Position numbers and translations under genes: made by a program | The notes under the pieces: generated by a model | What the model was told of the DNA's origin: nothing | What the model saw: the letters and a program-made list of their open reading frames with translations, nothing else | The model's database searches: none | Origin: a virus | Strand: one strand, 5' to 3' | DNA: 47,611 bases | Virus record (IMG/VR): IMGVR_UViG_3300042905_005722 | Location: 1 to 47,611 of that record | Part shown: positions 40,042-47,611 of the stretch, one piece after another | Numbering within the stretch: the first letter of the stretch is position 1 | Layout of the letters: every line of letters begins with the position of its first letter

Positions 40042-40740
40042 CTACGGCGCCACCTCCCGTGGCTGTTTGGCGGCCGTGGAGGGTTTTCGCAGAGCGTAGG
40101 CCACAGCCGCGAGTTCAGGCTTGCCCGCCAGCAGGGCGGCCCCGCCATAGATAGTGAGACGTTCCTCCCGCGACAACCCGGCGATATCACCCGCACAGGA
40201 GGGAAACACCAGCAGCGCCGCCAGGGACGTTGCCCGCCGAAACCAACTGGACGGACGCAGCCGACCGCCAGGGCCAAGGTTGCGCACGCCCGCGTACATG
40301 GTTTTGGCCTTGCTGGGCCGGACGCTCCAGTTGTTCAAGCGCTCGTAAAAGTGCCGATGAATAACCTCGGCAGAAAGTTTCTCCGGATAATCCGCTCCAA
40401 GCTGCTCGCGCAACCAGTCGGACCCGCCGGAGAAAATGTCGCACAGGAAATCGTGCTCCAAGGCAGGAACAGTGCAAAGGCCGTCGGGCGTGTAGTTCCA
40501 CGGGAAACCCCAAAACACCGCCGGGACCGATGCCTTGTCGAATTCATACCCCGCCGGGATTTCGTGCCGGATCCACAAATCGTCCCGCACGCGGACCCAG
40601 AACCCATGACGCTCTTCCAAGCGCCACAGTGGTCCTTTGCTCCAAGGCCACAAACCAAAGCCAATACTGGCATCCCTCAACGGCGTGATGTCCGGCGTGC
40701 GCAGCGACTCCCAAGAAGGTGATGTAAATGAGGTGGTCAT
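40042..40740 (-). CDS. DUF1353-like phage protein with extra hydrophobic C-terminus
   Basis: 232 residues. WIRHEIPAGYEFDKASVPAVFWGFPWNYTPDGLCTVPALEHDFLCDIF matches the DUF1353 core (P-x-G-F-x-x-D-x-A-S-x-P ... A-x-x-x-H-D-x-L), phage proteins found near tail and lysis genes. The last 65 residues add a hydrophobic, Cys-ended stretch (ATSLAALLVFPSCAG) that resembles a lipoprotein signal but lies inside the protein. Overlaps the upstream protease-like gene by four bases. Confidence 0.7.
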   Translation of the reverse strand: MTTSFTSPSWESLRTPDITPLRDASIGFGLWPWSKGPLWRLEERHGFWVRVRDDLWIRHEIPAGYEFDKASVPAVFWGFPWNYTPDGLCTVPALEHDFLCDIFSGGSDWLREQLGADYPEKLSAEVIHRHFYERLNNWSVRPSKAKTMYAGVRNLGPGGRLRPSSWFRRATSLAALLVFPSCAGDIAGLSREERLTIYGGAALLAGKPELAAVAYALRKPSTAAKQPREVAP

Positions 40741-41234
40741 GACTCGGGATGGGTGATGGCCTTGAATCTGGCCCGGTAGCGTTTGGCCTCGTCCTCGGCG
40801 ATGAGGTGATTGAGCAGGGCGGGCTGCATGACATCACCAGCAATCGGCGAATGCCAATGGTCGCCATCGTCGAGGAACACATGGCCGAACTCATGGACCA
40901 GCGCAGCCAGCAACGGGTTGTCGCCCCGGCTCCAAAACTTCCACCACGGACCCGCGTCCCACGACACGTCCGTCGCCAGGGTGATGCGCCAATAGACCTG
41001 CCCGCCGCGCTTGCAGCGCTGGCACTGCGCGACCCGCGTGGGCGACTCTGAGCGATCCACCTGCCCCCAGGCAATGAGGATGTCGGCATTCTGTGGACGC
41101 TCGATCAACGCCACCAACCGCTTCATGGCGACATTCCATTCCTGGGCCGCACGATGGACGAGTTTCATCACCCTCGCGCCGGACAGCGACGAGGGGATGG
41201 AAAACGCGTCAACACTGTAGGCCAGGACGTCCAT
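40737..41234 (-). CDS. Metzincin/matrixin-like metalloprotease
   Basis: 165 residues. ALVHEFGHVFLDDGDHWHS (about 111-129) has the zinc motif HExxH (H114, E115, H118) followed by possible third ligands H126 or H128. The downstream GDVM (M136) would be the Met-turn. Matrixin-type proteases have HExxHxxGxxHS, so there is a short insertion here. A CxxC pair (QCQRC, about 71-74) lies upstream. No signal peptide. Possibly a virion-associated or maturation protease; substrate unknown. Confidence 0.65.
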   Translation of the reverse strand: MDVLAYSVDAFSIPSSLSGARVMKLVHRAAQEWNVAMKRLVALIERPQNADILIAWGQVDRSESPTRVAQCQRCKRGGQVYWRITLATDVSWDAGPWWKFWSRGDNPLLAALVHEFGHVFLDDGDHWHSPIAGDVMQPALLNHLIAEDEAKRYRARFKAITHPES

Positions 41235-41239
41235 GAGGG

Positions 41240-42445
41240 TTATTTGTGCAGAACCAGCCCAAATCCGCTCTTGGTGCTCTGGTTGGTGATCTGGACGAGG
41301 AAATCGTTGCCGTTCTCGCGATGGATGAAGAAATCAGTGTCCAGCGTGAGCGCCGCCATATCGTGCGCCTGCGTCCCGGCGTCGGCCTTGACCTGCGTCA
41401 ACACAGTCAACACCGAACCCGGCTGGTCGAGCACATCGACGCCAAGAGCCAGTTCGTCCGCGGCATCCCATTTGTAAACGCCATCGATGTAAGTGTCGAA
41501 GGCACCGTGCGCGGTCGCACCTGCCGTGGAGAGAAGGATCTTGTAGGCGGTGATCGCATCGCCCGTGCCTCCCGTGAGGCTGGAAATATCGACCTCGACC
41601 CAGGTCCAGACGTTCGGCGTGCTCACCGCCGGAATGTTGAACGTGCGATCCCCACCGTTGTCGGTGAGCACCAGAGTCAGGTCGCCGGCCGCGACGGCCT
41701 CGGACACGTAGATCCACATGCCGACCGACTCATTGGCCTCGAGGTTGTCGCTGGACAGTGACGCGGTCACGCCGTCACCGGCCACACTGGTGGCAGGCCA
41801 GGCCAACTTGAGCGAGTTGCTGCCAATGCGGGCATAGGTGCTGCTTTGAGTATCCGTTGGAGCCACCCCGACTGTTACAGCCGAAAACTCGGCCGCCGGC
41901 GTGTCATCCATCCATGCCGTGGTCTCCGTGGAGCCGTTGGTCATGGTTGCAAATGGCACCAGCTTGATGTTGAGCGCGGCCGTGAGGGTATTCGCGGCCC
42001 CCAGATTGCCCCCGGAAGGATCCGTGGCCAGAACCTGGTCACCGTAGAGTTTCCCTGCCAGCACCACCCAGTTGTTGGCGTTGGCGTGGAGAATGACCTG
42101 CTGGTACTGCGACCCAAGCACCAACGTGCTGGCGCCGGAGATGGTCTCCGAGCCGGCCGCGTCCACGGTCACGGTGTTCGCGCTGGCGTCGGTTTTCGTG
42201 ACGACCAGGTAAGGGTAGCGCTTGGAGCTCACCGGCGGCAGCGTGATGGTGGCCGCGGCCGCGCTGGCATTGACCAGCAGCGTGTGATCCTCCGGCTGGA
42301 CCGAGTAGGACGCCTGAGTGACCGTCTTGGCGTTCGCGTTGTAGGCGAGGCCAGGACGAGAGTTGACGATGTTGGTAACCTGCCCGAAGGCAGCCGATGT
42401 GAGCCACAGCAGGGCCGCGGCAAGGAGTAGGGTATTGGTTTTCAT
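41240..42445 (-). CDS. Fibre-like protein with an N-terminal signal peptide
   Basis: 401 residues. The start MKTNTLLLAAALLWLTSAAFG, then Q, is a textbook Sec signal peptide ending in AFG. A beta-rich region follows (SYSVQPEDHTLLVNAS, RYPYLVVTKTDASANTVTVDAAGSETI, QQVILHANANNWVVLAG) of phage-fibre type. Around 185-320 comes a jelly-roll-like part (SVGMWIYVSEAVAAGDLTLVLTDNG, TWVEVDISSLTGG, FDTYIDGVYKWDA) of carbohydrate-binding type. A signal on a virion-type protein is unusual. Leader AACACCCACACCC precedes the ATG. Confidence 0.65.
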   Translation of the reverse strand: MKTNTLLLAAALLWLTSAAFGQVTNIVNSRPGLAYNANAKTVTQASYSVQPEDHTLLVNASAAAATITLPPVSSKRYPYLVVTKTDASANTVTVDAAGSETISGASTLVLGSQYQQVILHANANNWVVLAGKLYGDQVLATDPSGGNLGAANTLTAALNIKLVPFATMTNGSTETTAWMDDTPAAEFSAVTVGVAPTDTQSSTYARIGSNSLKLAWPATSVAGDGVTASLSSDNLEANESVGMWIYVSEAVAAGDLTLVLTDNGGDRTFNIPAVSTPNVWTWVEVDISSLTGGTGDAITAYKILLSTAGATAHGAFDTYIDGVYKWDAADELALGVDVLDQPGSVLTVLTQVKADAGTQAHDMAALTLDTDFFIHRENGNDFLVQITNQSTKSGFGLVLHK

Positions 42446-42489
42446 GGGTGTGGGTGTTCTATAGGTTGATGTTGTTTGGAATTACCATG

Positions 42490-42801
42490 TCATTTTGTGG
42501 TCAAGGCCCGCTCGATCTTCGTCACGCTCTCGCGGATGTATTGGAGGTCGCGGTTTTGCAAGGCGGTGTCCTGCCGCAGCACAGAAATGCTTTCCGAGTG
42601 CGCCTTAATTTGCCCGCGCAGTTCAGAGCGGTCGGACATGCTTAGCTTGTCCGCTTCGACCAAGCTGCCGATCCGGCTCTCCTGCGTCGCCACCCATCCG
42701 CCCACGGTTGCTGCGCCGACCAGCAAACTGGCGATGCCGCCGATCAGCCAGCGGATTGTCTGGCGTAGAGCTTCGATTGCGGAGCTTTCGTCGTGGCTCA
42801 T
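42490..42801 (-). CDS. Small membrane-anchored coiled-coil protein
   Basis: 103 residues from ATG 42801. One membrane segment at about 18-40 (WLIGGIASLLVGAATVGGWVA), then a charged coiled-coil tail (LSMSDRSELRGQIKAHSESISVLRQDTALQNRDLQYIRESVTKIERAL). This layout fits phage holin-associated or spanin-like inner-membrane proteins (DUF2730-like). The lysis role is inferred from layout and late-operon position. Confidence 0.55.
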   Translation of the reverse strand: MSHDESSAIEALRQTIRWLIGGIASLLVGAATVGGWVATQESRIGSLVEADKLSMSDRSELRGQIKAHSESISVLRQDTALQNRDLQYIRESVTKIERALTTK

Positions 42802-42832
42802 GGTGCGTTGCGGCGTCCAGCCGTGGTGAGGT

Positions 42833-43207
42833 TTACTGCAAGTAGGGGAGCAAAGGTTCCAAATCGGGAAGCGTTTCCTGAGCCTCGAACTCTGCGAGCG
42901 GCAGCGCGCCAAGCTCGCCGACCTCGCAGGGGGATTGCTGAATCTCGGTGATCTGCTTTACCACCTCCGCAAAATCCGGATGGTCAGGCGGCACACGACC
43001 ACCGTGCGCGGCAATGACGGCGTTCACGGCCTCCTCACACGCAGTTACATGCGGAGTGAGCTTGCTCTTTATGCGAGCAATGGCGAGGCAGGTTTTGCCG
43101 CTGAACGACAAACGAACTTCCGTGGGCTTGCCTTCCTTGGAAATGGTGATGGGCTTCGACAGTTCAGCGAGTGCGGTGTAGAGGCGGTTGGCTTGGAGGT
43201 TGGTCAT
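42833..43207 (-). CDS. Hypothetical 124-aa protein
   Basis: KPTEVRLSFSGKTCLAIARIKSKLTPHVTACEEAVNAVI with a C-terminal acidic, Leu-rich tail (LPDLEPLLPYLQ). Helical; resembles small tail or head accessory proteins placed after fibre genes, but no family is recognised. No Shine-Dalgarno sequence precedes it. Confidence 0.6.
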   Translation of the reverse strand: MTNLQANRLYTALAELSKPITISKEGKPTEVRLSFSGKTCLAIARIKSKLTPHVTACEEAVNAVIAAHGGRVPPDHPDFAEVVKQITEIQQSPCEVGELGALPLAEFEAQETLPDLEPLLPYLQ

Positions 43208-43216
43208 AGTGTCGGA

Positions 43217-43483
43217 TTAGAGAGTTGCGAGCGCGGCGGCTTTGCCAGCCTCAAGAGCGGCGGCGATCTTCACAGGATCACCCCCGGCTGCAGCGGCGAT
43301 TTCAGCACCAACTGGTTTCATGAGTTCAAGTAGTCGAGCCTCCGTCGCCCGAACCTCTTCATCAAGAATGTTGCTTAACAGCAAATCCGCATACTCCGTT
43401 GGGGTTAGCTGACTTCCGGCGGAGGTATTGTAGCGCTGTGCCAGTCGTTCAAGCGCCGCTTGTTGGGGGGAGGAGAGGGTCAT
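43217..43483 (-). CDS. Hypothetical 88-aa helical protein
   Basis: From ATG 43483. Helical, Ala/Leu-rich (QQAALERLAQRYN, EYADLLLSNILDEEVRATEARLLELMKPVGAEIAAAAGG, AALEAGKAAALATL). Probably cotranscribed with the fibre-like gene that ends five bases upstream. Function unknown. Confidence 0.55.
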   Translation of the reverse strand: MTLSSPQQAALERLAQRYNTSAGSQLTPTEYADLLLSNILDEEVRATEARLLELMKPVGAEIAAAAGGDPVKIAAALEAGKAAALATL

Positions 43484-43487
43484 AAAA

Positions 43488-44546
43488 TTAAGATTGAGAA
43501 ATAAGTCCGAGTGTTTGCAATGCTGTAATAAGGGTGTCCGTAGAGCTGCCCGTAGGGACGACCTGACGAGCAACGGGTGTGACGTTGTAGAACCCCAGGC
43601 CAACGGCGTCTGCTGTCACACGGGGCACGGGAGCGCCTGTTGTGACTGAGGCCGCCAAGTGGCAAGCCCCGCCTGCCACGCTGCCAGTGCCACCTGAAAG
43701 CGTCAGTGACGCTCCCGTTCCCGTGGTGACATTGTGAGCAGAAAGGTATTGAGCTGTTGGAGTTGTTGCATGTGTCTCACCCAAACCAAGGCTCGCTGCC
43801 GTCTTGCGTTTTAGCCATGTGTCAGCTATGAAGGTAGGAGCAAAAGCCAGATAACCGCCATTTACCAGCTCCGTTGAACCTATATTACGGACATTTAGAT
43901 AACTATAACCGCCAACCTGAATTTGAACACTATAAACATACGCCAATATTCCAGAATTGTCTCGTCCCCGAATGTAGGAGGAAGTTCCATCGTCGCTGAC
44001 AGAAAAGCAACTTGTGGAGTTCTTTTGGAGGTCGATTAGTTTACTAGATGCGCCGCTGGCCGTGTTGGTGACATTAGCCTTGATGAGTGTCGGCGAGCCA
44101 CTCGTATTCCACGTTCCCGCAAGGTCGATCATGCTCGTGGCATTTGAGCCTGTGAGCGAGTAGCCAGTGGAGGCAAGGATGCCCGTATTCGCATTCGCCT
44201 GCGTGATCGTTTGCAGCGTTGTGAACACATTCGCCCCCAAAAGTGCCGCCGTGCCCGTCGCCGGGACGGTCAGGGTGTAACCGCCAAGGGCAATAGTGCC
44301 GCTGCCTGTGGTGGTGAAATTGCCGCCCAGATCGACGTTACCCGCCAGTTTGATCGAGCGCGAGGCATTGAGCACATCGAGCGTCAGTGTGCGGGCGGCG
44401 GTCAGCGCCACCGAGGACGTGAACCCAAGTGTGACATCGAACGCGGCGGAGGTATCCCGCAGGCCAAAACCTGTGATCCCGGCAATCGTTCCGCCAGTGA
44501 TCGCGGCTATGCCGCTGGCGCCCGAAGATGGAATATAAAGTGGCAT
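43488..44546 (-). CDS. Tail-fibre-like protein
   Basis: 352 residues of Gly/Thr/Ser/Ala-rich, beta-type sequence with repeating short strands (IKLAGNVDLGGNFTTTGSGTIALGGYTLTVPATGTAALLGANVFTTLQTITQANA), typical of trimeric phage fibres. The middle (SSKLIDLQKNSTSCFSVSDDGTSSYIRGRDNSG) and the end (GLGFYNVTPVARQVVPTGSSTDTLITALQTLGL) match the common 'reporting' pattern of phage fibre or peptidase-free tail proteins. The section from 43850 to 44060 has lower GC, which suggests exchange of the host-binding region. Confidence 0.7.
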   Translation of the reverse strand: MPLYIPSSGASGIAAITGGTIAGITGFGLRDTSAAFDVTLGFTSSVALTAARTLTLDVLNASRSIKLAGNVDLGGNFTTTGSGTIALGGYTLTVPATGTAALLGANVFTTLQTITQANANTGILASTGYSLTGSNATSMIDLAGTWNTSGSPTLIKANVTNTASGASSKLIDLQKNSTSCFSVSDDGTSSYIRGRDNSGILAYVYSVQIQVGGYSYLNVRNIGSTELVNGGYLAFAPTFIADTWLKRKTAASLGLGETHATTPTAQYLSAHNVTTGTGASLTLSGGTGSVAGGACHLAASVTTGAPVPRVTADAVGLGFYNVTPVARQVVPTGSSTDTLITALQTLGLISQS

Positions 44547-44558
44547 AGCAGGTGATGG

Positions 44559-44846
44559 TTAAGCGACGTTACAGGCAAACTTCTTCCCGGTGGTGGCGCA
44601 GAGCACCGACATCCGGCCCGACGGCAGAAAGCCCACAGGCGCTTCCCAATACCCGCCTGCCGGAATGTAAATCCCCTTGTCCGCAACAGCGACGGCGCCA
44701 AAGCGGATCCACATGGCTGTATCGCTGGTGTTCTGGAAATTGACGAAGGCCTTGGGCGTTTGGGAATCCGAATAAACATCCTGAGCAGTCCCACCCGAGG
44801 AGATAGTGCCTGAATAATCCTTCAAAACTCCATGTTGCGTGATCAT
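44559..44846 (-). CDS. Small beta-sandwich structural protein
   Basis: 95 residues. AFVNFQNTSDTAMWIRFGAVAVADKGIYIPAGGYWEAPVGFLPSGRMSVLCATTGKKFACNVA matches a widespread small phage structural pattern (R-x-x-L-x-I-x-N-x-S-x-x-D-M-W-V, G, P-x-G-x-x-Y-E). Probably a capsid decoration or tail accessory protein. Confidence 0.65.
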   Translation of the reverse strand: MITQHGVLKDYSGTISSGGTAQDVYSDSQTPKAFVNFQNTSDTAMWIRFGAVAVADKGIYIPAGGYWEAPVGFLPSGRMSVLCATTGKKFACNVA

Positions 44847-44847
44847 T

Positions 44848-45750
44848 TTAATACCCTTTCTTCGTGCGGATTTTCGCCGGGAAGGTGTGCTTCCTGGCGT
44901 TGGTTTTTTCGATGTGCAGGCCCCTGGCCCGTTGGTAGCGCAGCGTCGCGTCCTCCTTCGAGGCCGATCCTAGCCAAAGCTGGCTGCCTTTGAGATTTTC
45001 CTCGCAGAACGCCACCACGGTGGCCTCCTCGGCAGGCAGGACCGGCAGTTCGGTGGTGCTGGCTAGCATCGCGGTCGTGATCGCGGTCGGCCACAGCCGG
45101 CGCTGGAACCGCACGGAATACACCGCATCAGGCTGCGGCCAGAGCCGCAGGATGTAGAGCGGAGTCCCGCCGCCGGTCAGACCGTTGAGTGACTCGACCC
45201 ACCAGCGCTCCGGCGTGCCAATCTCAAATTTGAGCGCCTTGCTTTCGTCCGACCAGTCAGGAATGCCGTACTCCAGCATCTGGCTGCCGGTCTCCCAGAG
45301 CAGCATCACCTGGCCCTCGACAGCGTCCTCCAGGTAGCCAAGCTGGATCGCATCGCTGCGCACTTCCAGCGTCGTGGATCCCGTGGCGCCTTCGTGATGC
45401 ACCATCAGCGTGTTCAGAGCCTGCAGCCGATTGTAGCGACTGCTATCGTTGCCGACGACCACCGTGCGGCCCAGGTAGGACGACTGGTCGGCCCAGGATG
45501 GCGCGAAGGCGATGGTGCGGCTGCCCGCCGTCACGGTGATGTCCTTGGTCACCGCGGCGGCCAGTCGTTCGACCTTGACCTCGGTGCGCCGATGGTCCGG
45601 CAGACCGGACACAAACTCGGCGAGACCCTCATTCACGGCCTGCACGAGCCAGCGCTGCTGCGTGCTCGACATGGACGCCGGCACCGTGGACAGGTTCCGC
45701 GAGCAGTCGGTAAGCAGTTCGGCGATGGTCATGACAATCAGCAGCAGCAT
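44848..45750 (-). CDS. Head-tail adaptor-like protein
   Basis: 300 residues if the ATG at 45750 is used; ATG 45732 (MTIAELL) is an equally good start. MTIAELLTDCSRNL followed by TQQRWLVQAVNEGLAEF and long beta-rich sequence (VTAGSRTIAFAPSWADQSSYLGRTVVVG, YILRLWPQPDAVYSVRFQRRLWP) is the layout of adaptor or tail-tube A-like proteins of podoviruses and siphoviruses. Located two genes downstream of the capsid gene, as expected. Confidence 0.55.
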   Translation of the reverse strand: MLLLIVMTIAELLTDCSRNLSTVPASMSSTQQRWLVQAVNEGLAEFVSGLPDHRRTEVKVERLAAAVTKDITVTAGSRTIAFAPSWADQSSYLGRTVVVGNDSSRYNRLQALNTLMVHHEGATGSTTLEVRSDAIQLGYLEDAVEGQVMLLWETGSQMLEYGIPDWSDESKALKFEIGTPERWWVESLNGLTGGGTPLYILRLWPQPDAVYSVRFQRRLWPTAITTAMLASTTELPVLPAEEATVVAFCEENLKGSQLWLGSASKEDATLRYQRARGLHIEKTNARKHTFPAKIRTKKGY

Positions 45751-45757
45751 GGTGGAT

Positions 45758-46366
45758 TCACTTTTTCTTAATCTTCTTAGGCTTGGCAGCAGCCGAGTCT
45801 GAGGACTCCGGCGCCGTCGCCCCCGCGTCGGCTACCGGAGCCTCAGCCTCAACCAATGGCTCCATCGCTGGAGCCGTGGAAATTTCAGGAGCAGGCACAA
45901 TCGGCCCTGGCGCCGCCTGCCGCGCTTCTTCTTCGGTCGCAAAAGTGGTGATGAGCGATACATCCGACTCCCACACTTGTGCCGTGCCCATGTAGCGACA
46001 CGGATCGGACTCGTAATCGACGAGCATAAAGCCGATGCCATCCGCCGGCACGATGCTGACGCGGACGGTGTCTGGCAGTGGCACCACCGGCTTGCGTGGG
46101 GCAGGGGGCGCTTCCGGCTGCACCGGAGCAGCCACGGACTCGGCGACCTCGACCTCGACAAGCCGCACGACCGGGATCAAACCATAAATGCCCTTGGCCT
46201 GCTCGCCGAGCACCTTGTCGGCAACGCGATTGAACTCGTCCATGGGCAGAGGGCGCCCGTCATACGCCAGCACATTGCCATGCGCAAGACACCGCTTGAA
46301 CCCGCGGATGGAAGGTACGCTGCGCGACACGCCAGCGAAATAAATGAGGCCTCGGACTTCTTTCAT
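45758..46366 (-). CDS. Hypothetical protein with Pro/Ala linkers after the capsid gene
   Basis: 202 residues from ATG 46366; a longer start at 46423 would add 19 Pro-rich residues. An N-terminal folded part (VRGLIYFAGVSRSVPSIRGFKRCLAHGNVLAYDGRPLP), a linker, a second small fold (VRVSIVPADGIGFMLVDYESDPCRYMGTAQVWESDVSLITTFATEEEARQA) and a Lys-rich end. Probably a minor head protein; not recognised. Confidence 0.55.
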   Translation of the reverse strand: MKEVRGLIYFAGVSRSVPSIRGFKRCLAHGNVLAYDGRPLPMDEFNRVADKVLGEQAKGIYGLIPVVRLVEVEVAESVAAPVQPEAPPAPRKPVVPLPDTVRVSIVPADGIGFMLVDYESDPCRYMGTAQVWESDVSLITTFATEEEARQAAPGPIVPAPEISTAPAMEPLVEAEAPVADAGATAPESSDSAAAKPKKIKKK

Positions 46367-46432
46367 AGGGGGCAGGGAGAGTGTTTTAGAGAAAGGCGGT
46401 GGCGGCCGGACTTCGACCGCCACCGCGAATGG

Positions 46433-47611
46433 TTACGCATCGATGATGCCGGGATACATGATGGCGTGTTTGATCACAGCCACCCCAGGCTTGTTGCCGA
46501 TGCGGTCCTCGCACAGGCATTGGCCGAACACTGACTCGATGTAGGTGTCCATGACGAAGTCACCGTTGTGACGCTGTTCCTGGCGCTGATTGCGCACGCT
46601 ACCATAGCCACGGTAAGCAGCCTGACGGTAGAGGAACAGAGTGGCGCCGAGGGGCACACCCTTGGCGTTGCACAGCGTGACCAGCGAGCCGACACCATGA
46701 GTCACCGTGTGGACATTGCTGTCCCAGGTCACCTGGCCGACGGTCTGGTAGCGGACGCCGGAATCGGAGGCACCGAGACGAGCCGAAACGGTCAGCTTGT
46801 TGCCGTCGTTCGCGGAGCACTCGTAAATGGCCCACTTGCCCGGATCGGTCGCCGCGTTCGGAGGATTGCTGATGCGAACGTAGAACACGTTCTGCGTCGC
46901 TCCATCCTCGCCGAGGGCGGTCAGATCCCAGCAAACCTCGGAGGTCGCCGACAGCGTGTCCGCCGCACGGCTGCCCTGAGCAGGCCGCCACTGGTACTCA
47001 TATTTGGGGAAGTACTTGAAGTATTTCTTCTTCGTCTTGGCCGCGGAGGTGGCGTTGCCGCCGCCTTTGATGTCGAACGTGGTGGTCGCACCGGTAATAG
47101 CTACACCGAGCAGCGCCTGCGGATTAAGAGGAGAACCCACGGCGCCCTCAATGTCGCCGCGTTTCGGCACATACTCCTTGATGACATGGCCATCCACAGA
47201 CGCCACACCGCCGGACCAGAGTAGGTTGGCCACGCCACGGTCGAAACCATTTTGCAGGTTCAGACGGTAAACGGGATCCAGCTTGAGGCCATACGTGGCA
47301 TTGTCGGTGGCCAGGACGACGGCACCCCAAATCGGATTGCCATTTTTGTCCTTGCCGACCTTGGCAGCCGTGCCGCCGAGAGGCTTGAGGATGGCGCCGC
47401 CCTTGATGATCTCGTCGTAGGTCAGGCCGTCCGACATGCTGATCAAATCCTGCGAGCCAGCCGTGTAGAAGTGGTTCGCCGAATTGGTCTTGTGCAGGAA
47501 GGTCATCTGCATGGAGTGGCTCTTGTACTTGCCGAGCCAGCGGCCGAGTTTGCGCGGGATGTGGCGCTTGATCTCGTTGCTGAGGCCCATGATCTCGGTG
47601 CCGCGCTTCGT
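46433..47611 (-). CDS. Probable major capsid protein, N4-gp56-like (5' end outside window)
   Basis: The frame continues to the window edge upstream of the ATG at 47588-47590 (TKRGTEI before MGLSNEIKR), so the start is probably outside. At least 385 residues. GLSNEIKRHIPRKLGRWLGKYKSH, then SANHFYTAGS, an insertion-like Gly/Lys-rich stretch, GDIEGAVGSPLNPQALLGVAI, and a C-terminal DFVMDTYIESVFGQCLCEDRIGNKPGVAVIKHA give the general order of N4-gp56 or DUF4043 capsid families. First visible gene of the late operon. Family call is moderate; the structural role is supported by the genes after it. Confidence 0.6.
   Translation of the reverse strand, partial: TKRGTEIMGLSNEIKRHIPRKLGRWLGKYKSHSMQMTFLHKTNSANHFYTAGSQDLISMSDGLTYDEIIKGGAILKPLGGTAAKVGKDKNGNPIWGAVVLATDNATYGLKLDPVYRLNLQNGFDRGVANLLWSGGVASVDGHVIKEYVPKRGDIEGAVGSPLNPQALLGVAITGATTTFDIKGGGNATSAAKTKKKYFKYFPKYEYQWRPAQGSRAADTLSATSEVCWDLTALGEDGATQNVFYVRISNPPNAATDPGKWAIYECSANDGNKLTVSARLGASDSGVRYQTVGQVTWDSNVHTVTHGVGSLVTLCNAKGVPLGATLFLYRQAAYRGYGSVRNQRQEQRHNGDFVMDTYIESVFGQCLCEDRIGNKPGVAVIKHAIMYPGIIDA

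Overview
The window is GC-rich phage DNA with gene-dense modules on both strands. It lacks a terminase, a portal and host housekeeping genes, so it is only part of a temperate phage genome. Both ends cut through genes: a giant reading frame on the left and a probable major capsid gene on the right. An integrase gene sits beside the 3' part of a tRNA-Gly gene, with phage genes on both sides. That arrangement is expected for attP of a free or circular phage rather than a prophage end. The host cannot be fixed. Weak or absent Shine-Dalgarno signals, A/C-rich leaders and many degenerate 7-9 bp tandem tracts would suit a Verrucomicrobiota or Planctomycetota host, but this is a low-confidence guess.

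Layout. (1) 1-17775 (+): one uninterrupted frame of about 5,900 codons, a giant 'polyvalent' protein. It contains a D12-methylase-like domain, two ADP-ribosyltransferase-like domains, large-polyvalent-protein blocks, a kinase-like fold, a pyrophosphatase-like domain, a TIM-barrel domain resembling tRNA-guanine transglycosylase/DpdA, and a membrane-associated C-terminal core. Three small reading frames, all in the same +1 frame, lie inside its low-complexity linkers. (2) 17776-18089: a non-coding region with a terminator, a short-period repeat and a perfect 12-bp hairpin. (3) 18090-22419 (+): thirteen small, tightly packed, mostly unrecognised genes. (4) 22400-26481 (-): a leftward operon starting with an XRE-family repressor-like gene, passing through several small Cys-rich or HTH proteins, and ending in a RusA-like resolvase. 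(5) 26482-26567: a divergent, comparatively AT-rich control region with TGCA half-sites. (6) 26568-35527 (+): a rightward early operon with a replication-initiator-like gene carrying an iteron-like array, a BRO/KilAC antirepressor, an ASCH protein, an SSB-like protein, a DHH phosphoesterase and a DUF3820-Zn-ribbon protein. (7) 35643-36547 (-): two small genes. (8) 36595-38079: candidate integrase arm repeats, the tRNA-Gly fragment and the tyrosine integrase. (9) 38080-47611 (-): leftward late genes: capsid, adaptor-like, fibre-like, a small membrane protein, a metzincin-like protease and a DUF1353 protein.

How it fits together. The divergent 26.5 kb region looks like a lysogeny/early switch. 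The rightward operon would start replication, probably from the repeat array inside its initiator gene. RusA, SSB and DHH proteins would process DNA or nucleotides. The late genes build the particle. The giant protein may be packaged and delivered with the DNA, as proposed for polyvalent proteins in general. Its DpdA-like domain raises the possibility of 7-deazaguanine DNA modification, although no preQ0 synthesis gene is visible here. Family names are recognised from motifs alone; no database search was run.
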